A DNA stretch of 64,000 nucleotides from Osedax symbiont Rs1 (GCA_000416275.1 ASZJ01000160.1:29684-93683), one strand, 5' to 3'; shown: positions 17,717-26,578, counted from the stretch's first letter. Numbers and translations: made by a program. The notes: generated from the sequence alone by a model not told the origin.

Positions 17717-17920
17717 GAGACCTTTGCATAACGTTGCGATCGAAGATAAGAGCAGGCAAAAACCGGCGAGATAGCGGAGTTAGTATGCCCCTCACTTTGG
17801 GTACAGTGTGCCCCTCTTTAATGGGCATTACTGGTGTAAATGAGCATATTGAGCCGGTTTTTAACGCCGTATTACCGAGCGCAGTTATCATACCCTCTGG
17901 GTAAGTTATGCAAAGGTCTC
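17717..17920 (-). mobile_element. Family-2 MITE-like element (204 bp) with TIRs
   Basis: Ends are GAGACCTTTGCATAAC and GTTATGCAAAGGTCTC, a 16-base perfect inverted pair. Flanks are ATAGA (17712-17716) and TTAGA (17921-17925), consistent with a 5-bp target duplication that has one change. The interior carries short repeats built on GTGCCCCT and TTTGGGTA. It has no transposase. It lies directly after the fdsD stop codon; the right flank TTAGA contains that stop on the other strand. Confidence 0.85.
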
Positions 17921-18130
17921 TTAGAGTTGCTTTACCGCCGCTTTTGATATTTCAGAGAGCTCTGTGCCATCACTCGCTAAGTAGGCAACGATGTCTTTTT
18001 TCATCGAGCGTGCCCAAAACTTTTGTAAGTGTACGCTGGTGATTTCAGCGGCTTTATCAAAGCCACCGTGCTGGTTGTTTTCAGAGATTTGATTCACCAT
18101 GTGAATAAGTTGTTGTTCTGCTGTTCTCAT
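17921..18130 (-). CDS. fdsD: NAD-dependent formate dehydrogenase delta subunit
   Basis: Small 69-residue accessory subunit found at the end of fdsGBACD operons. It resembles FdsD in its start, LIHMVNQISENNQ, and its central HLQKFWARSMKKDIVAYL followed by an LSEISKAAVKQL tail. FdsD is thought to help cofactor insertion or assembly of the soluble molybdenum enzyme. It follows fdhD by 23 bases. The TAA stop lies in the flanking duplication of an inserted family-2 element, so the last codons could have been altered; the tail still matches what I expect of the family. Confidence 0.85.
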   Translation of the reverse strand: MRTAEQQLIHMVNQISENNQHGGFDKAAEITSVHLQKFWARSMKKDIVAYLASDGTELSEISKAAVKQL

Positions 18131-18153
18131 TATATTCTCATCTATTTTCAGTG

Positions 18154-18966
18154 TTAATTTGTGGAGCAGTGGTAAATATTGTATTTTCCACTGCGAGCAA
18201 AGCCGACTAAATTGATGTTGAGTTGCCTAGCCTGTGCAATGGCTAATGAAGTGGGAGCTGAAACAGCCACTAAATTTGCACACTGTAAGAAGCTGGCTTT
18301 GTGCACCATTTCGTAACTTGCCCGACTAGAAATTAATGCAAAGCCATCGTCCGTACCTTGCTGGGCTGTAAGCATGGCGCCAATTAGTTTATCAAATGCA
18401 TTGTGCCGGCCAACATCTTCGCGCAGTAGAACTTTATCACCTTGTGCATCACACCAAACAGCTGCGTGGCAGGCGCCAGTTTGCTGTTGAATGTGCTGCC
18501 ACGATGCTAGCGAATTGACTGCTTTTTGGATCGCTGCTGCGCTAGGTAACTGTGTTTTTTTGACCTTTCTTCCGGGGCGAATTGCCGCGTCTAGAGAATC
18601 AACGCCACACAGGCCACAGCCGCTATTACCAGTCATATTGCGTTTATAGCTTTTCAGGGTCTGCATACGCTCACTGCTAATTCTCAGTGAAATTTCAAAG
18701 CCCTTCGGATGTTCTGTCACCTCTATATCATAAATTTGTGATAAATCATCAATGATGCCTTCGGTGGTGCTGAAGCCAATGGCAAAGTCCTCTAAATCAC
18801 AGGGGGTTGTCATCATTACCGCATGACTTATCCCGTTGTACACTAAGGCAACGGGTGTTTCCTCAACCACCTGATCATCCCGTGACTGCAAGACCTGATT
18901 GCGCCACTGTTGGGTTTTTACGGTTAGATACCCGGTGTTTTGATTAACACCACTGGTATGCATCAT
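18154..18966 (-). CDS. fdhD: FdhD, sulfurtransferase for formate dehydrogenase cofactor
   Basis: Transfers sulfur from a cysteine desulfurase to the bis-MGD molybdenum cofactor so that formate dehydrogenase becomes active. The 270-residue protein has the CGLCG loop (Cys117, Cys120 in GNSGCGLCGVDSL), the LREDVGRHNAFDKLIG segment and the SRASYEMVHKA motif. It lies between fdsA and fdsD, the position called fdsC in Cupriavidus/Rhodobacter operons, and is 12 bases downstream of fdsA. Confidence 0.95.
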   Translation of the reverse strand: MMHTSGVNQNTGYLTVKTQQWRNQVLQSRDDQVVEETPVALVYNGISHAVMMTTPCDLEDFAIGFSTTEGIIDDLSQIYDIEVTEHPKGFEISLRISSERMQTLKSYKRNMTGNSGCGLCGVDSLDAAIRPGRKVKKTQLPSAAAIQKAVNSLASWQHIQQQTGACHAAVWCDAQGDKVLLREDVGRHNAFDKLIGAMLTAQQGTDDGFALISSRASYEMVHKASFLQCANLVAVSAPTSLAIAQARQLNINLVGFARSGKYNIYHCSTN

Positions 18967-18978
18967 GTTAAATAATCC

Positions 18979-21837
18979 TTACAAACTTTCGATTGCAGAC
19001 TCTGTGGGTAAAAATTTCTTTTGCTTTTTATCAAATTTCTGGAACTCTTTTTGCCAAATGGAGGGTTGGGAAACCTTTTCAACTTGCACTGCTGTTACTT
19101 TGTATTCAGGACAATTTGTCGCCCAATCTGAATTGTCTGTGGTGATCACATTCGCACCACTGCCTGGATGATGAAAGGTCGTATAGACCACTCCGGGCTG
19201 CATTCTAGAACTTACCTTAGCACGCAGTACTGTGTTGCCGGCGCGGCTGGTGATGCCGAGCCAATCTCCGTCGGCGACCCCGCGCTCCTGTGCATCGTGC
19301 GGGTGGATCTCGAGTACGTCCTCAGCGTGCCAGGCCATATTCTCAGTACGTCTGGTCTGTGCGCCAACATTGTACTGGGATAAAATTCGGCCGGTAGTTA
19401 GCAGTAGCGGTAAACGCTTGCTACTGCGCTCTTGAGTCGCGATGAACTCAGTGATTGCAAAGTTTCCCTTGCCAATGGGGAAGTCCACCACGTGCATGGT
19501 CGGGGTTCCCTCTGGGGACTGCTCGTTGCACGGCCACTGAATACTGCCCAGTTTTTCCAGTTTATCATAACTTACCCCGGCAAAAGTGGGGGTTAGCATG
19601 GCTATTTCGTCCATTATTTCACTGGGGTGACTGTAGTTCATTTCATAGCCGAGAGCTTTGGCTAAGCCTAAAGTTACTTCCCAGTCGGCGAGACCTGCCA
19701 AAGGCGGCATGACTTTACGGACTCTATTTATTCGGCGCTCGGCATTGGTAAAAGTGCCGTCTTTTTCTAAGAAGGTTGAACCTGGTAGTAATACGTGAGC
19801 AAATTTAGCGGTTTCGTTTAAGAAAATATCTTGCACGATTAGGCAATCTAAAGATTTGAGTGCTTTTTCTACGTGGTGGGTATTAGGGTCAGATTGTGCG
19901 ATGTCTTCCCCCTGCACATACATACCTTTAAATTTACCGGAAATCGCAGCATCGAACATGTTGGGAATACGCAGTCCAGGTTCGTGATCAATTTTAACAT
20001 TCCAAGCCGCTTCAAACTTATCCCGTACCGCTTTAACTCCCACATGTTGATAGCCTGGTAGCTCGTGCGGGAAAGAACCCATATCACAAGATCCCTGAAC
20101 ATTATTCTGACCACGTAATGGATTTACTCCCACGCCCTCGCGGCCTAAGTTGCCGGTGGCCAGTGCTAGGTTGGCGATCCCCATTACCATGGTGGAGCCC
20201 TGCGAGTGCTCAGTGACTCCCAGTCCGTAGAAAATCGCACCATTAGCGGCAGTCGCATAAGACTTAGCGGCTTTGCGTACTAGTATCGGGTCTACGCCAG
20301 TGATGGTTTCAGAGGATTCAGGTGAGTGACGCTCTTCACTGATGAAAGCTCGCCAATCGCTAAATGCCTCAGTGGCACAGCGCTCGGCAATGAAGGCATC
20401 GTCCTGTAGATTTTCAGTGATAATCACGTGGGCTAAAGCATTAATCAAAGCGACATTGGTGCCGGGTCGCAGCTGCAAATGAATCGCCTCTTTTAAGTGT
20501 GGGGTTTTTAACAGGTCAATGTTGCGCGGATCAATAACCACTAGGCTAGCGCCCTCGCGTAATCGACGGCGCATCAAGGAGCCAAACACCGGGTGTGCAT
20601 CGGTAGGATTGGCACCAATCACCACAATGCTGTCGGCTTTTCTTATTGACTCGAAGGTTTGCGTACCTGCAGATTCGCCAAGGGTGGTTTTTAACCCGAA
20701 ACCGGTTGGGCTGTGACAAACACGGGCACAAGTATCGGTATTGTTATTGCCGAAGGCGGTGCGAATCAGCTTTTGCACTAAAAAGGTTTCTTCGTTCGTG
20801 CAGCGCGAAGAGGTGATGCCGCCGACACTTTCGCGGCCGTATTCGGCTTGAATTTTATGAATTTTAGCGGCGGCAAAATCAAAGGCTTGCTGCCAGCTGA
20901 CCACGCGCCACGGTTGGTCGATACTGTCGCGAATCATCGGCTCTTTGATCCGATCGCCATGCGTGGCGTAGCCAAAGGCAAAGCGGCCCTTAACGCAAGA
21001 GTGACCTTGGTTAGCTTCGCCACCTTTGTAGGGAACCATGCGAATTACCTGATCGCCTTTCATTTGCGCTTCAAAAGAACAGCCGACACCACAGTATGCG
21101 CAAGTGGTGACAATGGAGTGTTCAGGCTGACCTTGATCGATAACATTTTTTTCCATCAAAGTAGAAGTAGGACAAGCTTGTACGCAGGCGCCACAAGAGA
21201 CGCAATCAGAATCGATAAAATCTTGATCTTGCCCCGCGACTACCTTGGAGTCAAAACCGCGGCCGTCAATGGTTAAGGCGAAAGTACCTTGCACTTCTTC
21301 ACAGGCGCGAACACAGCGAGAGCAGACGATGCACTTGCTGGGGTCGAAGCTAAAGTAAGGGTTCGAATGGTCTTGCTCTACCTGTAAGTGGTTCTCGCCA
21401 CTAAATCCGTAGCGTACTTCACGTAAACCGACGGCGCCGGCCATGTCCTGTAACTCACAGTCACCGTTCGCCGGGCAGGTCAGGCAATCTAATGGATGAT
21501 CAGATATATATAACTCCATTACATTGCGGCGCAATTTAGCCAGTTTTTCCGTTTGGGTAGTGACTTGCATACCCTCTACAACAGGTGTGGTGCAAGAGGC
21601 GGGATAGCCGCGCCGACCTTCGATTTGTACCGCACATAGACGACAGGAGCCGAAGGGCTCAAGGCTGTCAGTGGCACATAATTTTGGAATATTAATGTCG
21701 TGTAGTGCGGCCGCGCGCATTACTGAAGTCCCTTCAGGGACGCTGATGGCAACGCCATCTATGTCGATGCTTATCATTATTTCAGATAATATGGCGGGTG
21801 TTCCCAAGTCTTTACTCGGCTGAAAATATTCTAACAT
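18979..21837 (-). CDS. fdsA: NAD-dependent formate dehydrogenase alpha (molybdenum) subunit
   Basis: Catalytic subunit that oxidises formate to CO2. With the ATG at 21837 (GAGAGGG ribosome site, one base after the fdsB stop) it has 952 residues. Domains in order: N-terminal 2Fe-2S ferredoxin fold (Cys54, 65, 68, 82), an NADH dehydrogenase-like His-Cys3 cluster region (near 113-127), two 4Fe-4S sites (CIVCSRCVRAC, CVSCGACVQAC), then the Mo-bis-MGD domain with the CAYCGVGC cluster and the active-site Cys374 in ARVCHSP. The ligand is Cys, not selenocysteine. The C-terminal dinucleotide-binding domain ends near EYKVTAVQVEKV. Longer upstream start would run into fdsB. Confidence 0.95.
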   Translation of the reverse strand: MLEYFQPSKDLGTPAILSEIMISIDIDGVAISVPEGTSVMRAAALHDINIPKLCATDSLEPFGSCRLCAVQIEGRRGYPASCTTPVVEGMQVTTQTEKLAKLRRNVMELYISDHPLDCLTCPANGDCELQDMAGAVGLREVRYGFSGENHLQVEQDHSNPYFSFDPSKCIVCSRCVRACEEVQGTFALTIDGRGFDSKVVAGQDQDFIDSDCVSCGACVQACPTSTLMEKNVIDQGQPEHSIVTTCAYCGVGCSFEAQMKGDQVIRMVPYKGGEANQGHSCVKGRFAFGYATHGDRIKEPMIRDSIDQPWRVVSWQQAFDFAAAKIHKIQAEYGRESVGGITSSRCTNEETFLVQKLIRTAFGNNNTDTCARVCHSPTGFGLKTTLGESAGTQTFESIRKADSIVVIGANPTDAHPVFGSLMRRRLREGASLVVIDPRNIDLLKTPHLKEAIHLQLRPGTNVALINALAHVIITENLQDDAFIAERCATEAFSDWRAFISEERHSPESSETITGVDPILVRKAAKSYATAANGAIFYGLGVTEHSQGSTMVMGIANLALATGNLGREGVGVNPLRGQNNVQGSCDMGSFPHELPGYQHVGVKAVRDKFEAAWNVKIDHEPGLRIPNMFDAAISGKFKGMYVQGEDIAQSDPNTHHVEKALKSLDCLIVQDIFLNETAKFAHVLLPGSTFLEKDGTFTNAERRINRVRKVMPPLAGLADWEVTLGLAKALGYEMNYSHPSEIMDEIAMLTPTFAGVSYDKLEKLGSIQWPCNEQSPEGTPTMHVVDFPIGKGNFAITEFIATQERSSKRLPLLLTTGRILSQYNVGAQTRRTENMAWHAEDVLEIHPHDAQERGVADGDWLGITSRAGNTVLRAKVSSRMQPGVVYTTFHHPGSGANVITTDNSDWATNCPEYKVTAVQVEKVSQPSIWQKEFQKFDKKQKKFLPTESAIESL

Positions 21838-21838
21838 T

Positions 21839-23446
21839 TTACGCCCTCTCTGCTGAATGTTGATCGATTGATAGATGGGGCTCAGACTGGTGGTTGGTAA
21901 GCAGTTGAGCTCGATAAGCTTTGATGGCACTTTGTACTGGGAAAGGCGTCATGCCACCCATCGCACAGAGAGACATATCTATCATCGTTTCGCACAGGTC
22001 ATCTAAGAGCACTAAATTGTCAGCTACATTTTCACCGTTGCGAATTTTTTCTATGACTTCAGTGCCGCGCACTGAGCCGATTCGGCAGGGGGTACATTTA
22101 CCACAGGATTCCTCGGCACAAAATTCCATCGAGAAGCTCGCCTGTTCTGCGAGGTCTACCTTATCATCAAATACCACTATGCCACCGTGGCCAAGCACTG
22201 CACCGATCGCAGCAAAAGATTCATAATCCAGTGGAGTATCCCATTGCTGCGGTGTTAAATAAGCCCCTAAAGGCCCACCCACTTGAATGCTATGCATCGG
22301 TCTGTTGGAGGCGGTGCCCTGTGCAAAATCATCTAGTAAATCTCTTAAGGTAGTACCAAAAGCTAACTCTACAAGACCGCCGCGCTTGACGTTGCCGGCA
22401 ATTTGAAAGGGCAGGGTACCTTTAGATTTACCCATCCCATAGTTAGCATAAAGAGTGGCACCATCCGCTAGAATATGCGCTACAGCGGCGAGCGAAAGTA
22501 CATTGTTGACGACGGTAGGTTGACCAAATAAGCCCGCTATCGCCGGCAGTGGTGGCTTAGATCTAACCAGACCGCGCTTGCCTTCTAAGCTCTCGAGCAA
22601 TGATGTTTCTTCACCGCAGATGTAGGCTCCAGCCCCTAGACGTACTTCGAGGTTAAAACTGCGCTGTGAGCCACAGATGTTTTCCCCCAAGAAATTCCTG
22701 GCGTAGGCATTGGCAATCGCTTCATTGAGGATCAGCAGAGCCTGTGGGTATTCGGAGCGCAAGTAAATATACCCTTGGTCAGCGCCCACTGCTAAGCCGG
22801 CAATGATCATGCCCTCAACTAGCATTAAGGGATCGGCTTCCATTAACAAGCGATCGGCGAAAGTACCGGAGTCGCCCTCGTCAGCATTGCAGACAATGTA
22901 TTTTTGTTGCACGGGGCAATTTAAAGCAGTCTGCCACTTAATGCCGGTTGGAAACGCAGCTCCGCCGCGGCCCCGCAAACCTGAAGCGCTAATCTCATCG
23001 ACAATCCCCTGAGCGTTTAGCTGCATTGCCTTGGCCAAACCTTTAAAGCCAGCATGGGCAATATAGTCATCGATGTTGACCGGATCTATTATTCCCGCTC
23101 TGGCAAAGCTTAAACGCTGCTGTTTTTTAAGATAGGGGATCTCTTCGGTTAAACCTAAATAAAGCGGGTGTTGTTGGGCGCTTTGCTGAGCAAAACTTGG
23201 ATTGGAAAAATCCGCGGCAAATAAGCTTTCAACATCTTCAGGGGTAACTGGACCATAGGCGACACGGCCCTGGTCAGTCGCTACTTCGACTAGCGGCTCA
23301 AGCCAAAACATGCCACGCGATCCATTGCGGATCAAAGTGACTGCTTGATTGCTTCGCGCTGCATCTTTACTGATATTAGTCGCCACTTGCTCGCCGTCTA
23401 ACGAGAGCGTAGTGGTATCTCTTGGAACATAAATTGTACGTTGCAT
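21839..23446 (-). CDS. fdsB: NAD-dependent formate dehydrogenase beta (NADH-binding, FMN) subunit
   Basis: Passes electrons from the alpha subunit to NAD+ through FMN. The 535-residue protein has an N-terminal thioredoxin-like part and a NuoF-like core with GLRGRGGAAFPTGIKW (NADH), NADEGDSGTFADR (FMN), GAGAYICGEETSLLESLEG and a 4Fe-4S site ESCGKCTPCRIG. ATG 23446 is preferred because AGGTGA stands five bases before it; an in-frame GTG at 23455 is possible. It lies between fdsG and fdsA with almost no gap. Confidence 0.95.
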   Translation of the reverse strand: MQRTIYVPRDTTTLSLDGEQVATNISKDAARSNQAVTLIRNGSRGMFWLEPLVEVATDQGRVAYGPVTPEDVESLFAADFSNPSFAQQSAQQHPLYLGLTEEIPYLKKQQRLSFARAGIIDPVNIDDYIAHAGFKGLAKAMQLNAQGIVDEISASGLRGRGGAAFPTGIKWQTALNCPVQQKYIVCNADEGDSGTFADRLLMEADPLMLVEGMIIAGLAVGADQGYIYLRSEYPQALLILNEAIANAYARNFLGENICGSQRSFNLEVRLGAGAYICGEETSLLESLEGKRGLVRSKPPLPAIAGLFGQPTVVNNVLSLAAVAHILADGATLYANYGMGKSKGTLPFQIAGNVKRGGLVELAFGTTLRDLLDDFAQGTASNRPMHSIQVGGPLGAYLTPQQWDTPLDYESFAAIGAVLGHGGIVVFDDKVDLAEQASFSMEFCAEESCGKCTPCRIGSVRGTEVIEKIRNGENVADNLVLLDDLCETMIDMSLCAMGGMTPFPVQSAIKAYRAQLLTNHQSEPHLSIDQHSAERA

Positions 23447-23455
23447 ATTGATCAC

Positions 23456-23947
23456 CTATTGAATTTGCACAGTGGCAGTGCTGAGATCTTTGACGATACG
23501 GTCAAATTTTTCGCTACTGACGCGACCAATAATTTTATCACCGACTCGAATGTTCGGTCCGCATGCACAGTTGCCCAGGCAGTAAACGGGGTCTAAGGTG
23601 ATATTTCGATCGGTGGTGGTTTGGTGGTAGTCAATGTCTAGAGATTGTTTCGCATGGCTTTCAAGTTGTCTGCCACCTCTAGCTTGGCAGGCTTCAGCCC
23701 GGCAAATTTCGACTCTGTGGCTGCCTGCTTGAGTGGTATGAAAATGCCGATAAAAGCTGATCACGCCATGAATTTCTGCAGCGGTTTGCTGCATAGCATC
23801 GGCTATCATGGGAATGGTATTTGCCGGAATGTAGCCAAACTGATGTTGGACTTGGTGCAAAATAGGTAGTAAAGCACCGGGTTTATCTTTTAACTGCGCA
23901 ATAATGGCTTGGGTTGTTTCGCTCGCTCTCACGGATGTAGCATCCAT
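23456..23947 (-). CDS. fdsG: NAD-dependent formate dehydrogenase gamma (2Fe-2S) subunit
   Basis: NuoE-like subunit of 163 residues binding one 2Fe-2S cluster through Cys82, Cys87, Cys123 and Cys127 (VEICRAEACQA and VYCLGNCACGP). The N-terminal part has the family's LLPILHQVQHQFGYIP. First gene of fdsGBA-fdhD-fdsD. I see no divergent LysR-type regulator upstream, as found in some other fds operons; that space holds mobile elements instead. Confidence 0.95.
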   Translation of the reverse strand: MDATSVRASETTQAIIAQLKDKPGALLPILHQVQHQFGYIPANTIPMIADAMQQTAAEIHGVISFYRHFHTTQAGSHRVEICRAEACQARGGRQLESHAKQSLDIDYHQTTTDRNITLDPVYCLGNCACGPNIRVGDKIIGRVSSEKFDRIVKDLSTATVQIQ

Positions 23948-24270
23948 AAACTCACCTGATTTTTATTATATGAACTAAAGTGCATATTTGTTTTGTTATT
24001 ATCGATTCTTGTAGCTAGAAACTACCATTATTAAGGAGTTCTTTAAATATGAAAAAATGTTCATATATGGTTTTTTTGAAAAAATAGCTTAATTGGGAGT
24101 ATTTAAAACAGCATTGATGCTTCTAAAATGACTAGTTGTTAAAAATAACCTTATGATTATCATGATATTTGAGCTATATGTAGTATGGGTGAGCTGAAAG
24201 CGGCTATGCTTAGATTAACGACAGTCCTACTTAGATCAGCATTGCTTGTGTTGCGGCTGCTACTTAATTT
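23948..24270. other. Upstream region of fds, A+T-rich
   Basis: Presumably holds the fds promoter on the minus strand, but I cannot fix its elements. On the plus strand an AAGGAG site is followed at eight bases by a 12-codon frame (24049-24087, MKKCSYMVFLKK), which may be the stump of a lost gene. Confidence 0.4.
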
Positions 24271-24434
24271 AACCTGAATCCGTGACTTCAAAGTGAATAC
24301 AGAGTGTAAGATATTGGTTTTACGGTGGAATTGAAAAATCTTAGCTGCACCCGTAGGTTCAGCGGGAATTTTTCTAATCGCTGTAGAATCAAGAGCTTGC
24401 GCTATGTGGTGCAGTGAAGTCACTGATTCAGGTT
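24271..24434 (+). mobile_element. Complete family-1 repeat, reference copy
   Basis: 164 bases with the best preserved ends, AACCTGAATCCGTGACTTCA and TGAAGTCACTGATTCAGGTT, a 20-base inverted pair with one mismatch. It has no coding capacity: the 87-codon minus frame (24160-24423) is the repeat itself. It lies ten bases from a family-2 element. Confidence 0.9.
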
Positions 24435-24443
24435 TAACTTAGT

Positions 24444-24668
24444 GAGACCTATGCATAACGTTGCGAGCGAAGGTAGACAAGGCAAAAAACGGCGAGATAG
24501 CGGAATCAGTGTGCCCCTATCTTTGGGTATAGTATGCCCCTCACTTTGGGTACAGTGTGCCCCTCTGTATGGGTATTACTGGTGTAAATGAGCATGTTGA
24601 GCCGGTTTTTAACGCCGTATTACCGAGCGCAGTTATCATACCCTCTGGGTAAGTTATGCAGAGCTCTC
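24444..24668 (-). mobile_element. Family-2 MITE-like element (225 bp) with perfect 5-bp target duplication
   Basis: Ends GAGACCTATGCATAAC and GTTATGCAGAGCTCTC are near-perfect inverted repeats. Flanks TTAGT (24439-24443) and TTAGT (24669-24673) are an exact 5-base duplication. The interior is like the 17717 copy but has one extra unit of the GTGCCCCT/TTTGGGTA repeat (24510-24566), which accounts for its greater length. Confidence 0.9.
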
Positions 24669-24694
24669 TTAGTAGATTAGTGCTAAGACCGATC

Positions 24695-24766
24695 GGCTCC
24701 TAAGGAGCCTCTGCACAAGTCACACACGCCCTTGGCGTACCGGGAAGTGCGGGACTTGTGCAAAGG
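24695..24766. repeat. Two adjacent hairpin-forming inverted repeats
   Basis: GGCTCC-TAA-GGAGCC (24695-24709) is a perfect hairpin. It overlaps by two bases an inverted pair CCTCTGCACAAGTC (24708-24721) and GACTTGTGCAAAGG (24753-24766) with one mismatch, enclosing 31 bases. The second could be a third, 59-bp kind of inverted-end element. It lies 40 bases before the thioesterase start, so any transcript from upstream would carry this structure. Confidence 0.65.
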
Positions 24767-24806
24767 ATTATGGAGCAGTAAAAATAATTATAATAGTGAG
24801 GTTAGA

Positions 24807-25373
24807 ATGGACAAAAAACCAAGAGAGTTACAATTGGCTGAGCCTTTAGTCATGACCATGTTAATGACCCCGGATATGGCAAATTTTAGTGGTAATGTGC
24901 ACGGTGGATCAATTCTTAGAATGTTAGATCAAGTCGCCTACGCTTGCGCTACTCACTATAGCCATCACTATGCGGTAACGCTGTCTGTAGACCAAGTAAA
25001 ATTTAAACAACCGGTTAAGGTGGGGGAGTTAGTAACCTTTTATGCGCAGGTAAACTACGTGGGGCGATCGACAATGGAAGTGGGGATCAAAGCGATCGCC
25101 GAAGACATTCACTCTAGGGAAACTCGACACACCAATAGCTGCTATTTCACCATGGTAGCGGTAGGTAGTGACGGGCGACCCGTTGAAATTCCGAAATTGC
25201 TGTTAGATAGTCCGACGACTAAGGCGAGGTATGTCGCCGCTAAACTTAGACGTCAATTGCGCAAGGAGCACGATTCAACGATGCAGGCGATTGATCTAAA
25301 GTGGACGGAGCAACTTGATACTTTATCGGAACAAGAAATTGAAGATGCACTTAACGCAGAAATGGATAAGTAG
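24807..25373 (+). CDS. Acyl-CoA thioesterase, hotdog fold (YciA/BACH-like)
   Basis: Predicted cytosolic acyl-CoA hydrolase. The 188-residue protein has the hotdog core with NFSGNVHGGSILRMLDQVAY (the conserved Asp in LDQ is the usual catalytic residue) and the strand VDQVKFKQPVKVGELVTFYAQV. The C-terminal ~45 residues are a charged extension. ATG 24807 is chosen for its GTGAGG site six bases upstream; an in-frame TTG at 24732 would read through the inverted repeat. The acyl chain preferred cannot be told. Confidence 0.85.
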   Translation: MDKKPRELQLAEPLVMTMLMTPDMANFSGNVHGGSILRMLDQVAYACATHYSHHYAVTLSVDQVKFKQPVKVGELVTFYAQVNYVGRSTMEVGIKAIAEDIHSRETRHTNSCYFTMVAVGSDGRPVEIPKLLLDSPTTKARYVAAKLRRQLRKEHDSTMQAIDLKWTEQLDTLSEQEIEDALNAEMDK

Positions 25374-25435
25374 CAGTTAAGAGCCCTTAAGAATAGTTTA
25401 AGAGTTGTTTTGGATTGCAGTAACTAGGATCGCCA

Positions 25436-25459
25436 CCCAACCACTTATTGGTGGTTGGG
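25436..25459. other. Perfect 9-bp-stem hairpin between converging genes
   Basis: CCCAACCAC-TTATTG-GTGGTTGGG folds fully, midway between the thioesterase gene and the converging DUF3549 gene. No T-run follows in either direction, so it is not a standard intrinsic terminator, though it could protect transcript ends. Confidence 0.5.
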
Positions 25460-25534
25460 ATCTGCGCGCCTCGCCGTCGGCAAAGTGCGGCCTTTTGGAT
25501 GACTTAGCAGCCCTTCGCCATATCTTATTTTAGT

Positions 25535-26578
25535 TTAAAACTTTCCGCCAAACATTTGACCGATAGCTACAATCAGCTGATTGCTACGGGTCGGGTTTCT
25601 AAAAGCGGCGAAAATACTTTCTCGCAAGTTTTCCTGAAACATCAAATCAGCCAGAATTTTGGAGAAACCATGTTGCCCAGCTTCACTGCCTGAAAGTACC
25701 TCTAGAAAAAGTGCCAGCGTTTTTTGCTCGCTAAGTTGGGTCGATAATTTTATCGCGATGGTACTTAGTAGCTCCGCTGAATTCGACACTTTTGAATCGA
25801 GTACTTGCTGGATAGCCCATTGCTGGGTTTCAGCATTGGGGGCTGCGTGCATGGCTCTTAATAGGGCGCAGCAGAGGCCAATATCGACCTCTTGTTGCCC
25901 TAAACTATGCTGCAGTTTGGCGGCTATTTTTGTTGCCAGCGCCGCGCTGATCACGACATTTTCTAGCGCGTGGCAAAGGGCGATCAAAGGTGGGCTTTGG
26001 AAGTGCGCAAAATGTTCAATGATTTGCTGCTGATTGCTGTCGATATAAATCGCTACTTCAGCAATCCCCTGTATCCCCAGATCCTGCCAGTTATCCCAGC
26101 CTCTCGTGCCGTGAAAGTAGGCTTGGCACAGCGGGTAGTATTGAGAGTGCTCAGCAGTGGTTTCTTTTAAAGTGATAGCATGAAATGCCGCCATTTTTTC
26201 TTGATCGGGGGTAAAGGAAAAAGGGTTGTCTCGCAGTGCATCTTCGGCGTTGGCAAGTTCTGCTGAGTCTAGCATTTGATTGATATTGAGCATGAGTCGA
26301 TTGATGAAATCATCTCTGACTGACTGCACTAAATATCCCTGTTCATCCAAGGGAAACTTTAGAAACCAGACCACATTTTGGCTGCTGTTTTTCGGGTTCC
26401 AAATCATTAGCGCCAACCAAGCTTGACGCAAATAGGGATCGGGATAAATGCAGAGGCCTTTTTCTATTTGTAAAAAGTCTAGCGGGCTGATGTTTTTTAT
26501 TTGCCGACCCATGTCATAAATACGAAATGAAACACCGCTCTCTTGCAGCAGCTCAGTTAGGGAGTCTAGTGATGACAT
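25535..26578 (-). CDS. DUF3549-like protein of unknown function
   Basis: The 347-residue protein has no catalytic motif I recognise. Its first third (FRIYDMGRQIKNISP, YPDPYLRQAWLALMIWNP, VVWFLKFPLDEQG) resembles the DUF3549 family of gammaproteobacteria, as far as I can recall. The remainder is alpha-helical, with a leucine- and alanine-rich HEAT-like appearance. It lies 42 bases downstream of a yqcC homologue on the same strand, an association seen in other gammaproteobacteria. Confidence 0.65.
   Translation of the reverse strand: MSSLDSLTELLQESGVSFRIYDMGRQIKNISPLDFLQIEKGLCIYPDPYLRQAWLALMIWNPKNSSQNVVWFLKFPLDEQGYLVQSVRDDFINRLMLNINQMLDSAELANAEDALRDNPFSFTPDQEKMAAFHAITLKETTAEHSQYYPLCQAYFHGTRGWDNWQDLGIQGIAEVAIYIDSNQQQIIEHFAHFQSPPLIALCHALENVVISAALATKIAAKLQHSLGQQEVDIGLCCALLRAMHAAPNAETQQWAIQQVLDSKVSNSAELLSTIAIKLSTQLSEQKTLALFLEVLSGSEAGQHGFSKILADLMFQENLRESIFAAFRNPTRSNQLIVAIGQMFGGKF

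Noticed and set aside
17619..17891. 90-codon minus-strand frame
   Set aside because: It lies mostly inside the family-2 element; part of the same translation would arise from every long copy, so it is a repeat artefact.
18979..21837. Possible selenocysteine formate dehydrogenase
   Set aside because: The active-site position is encoded as Cys (residue 374); there is no in-frame TGA.
24160..24423. 87-codon minus-strand frame
   Set aside because: Translation of the family-1 element, no independent evidence of coding.
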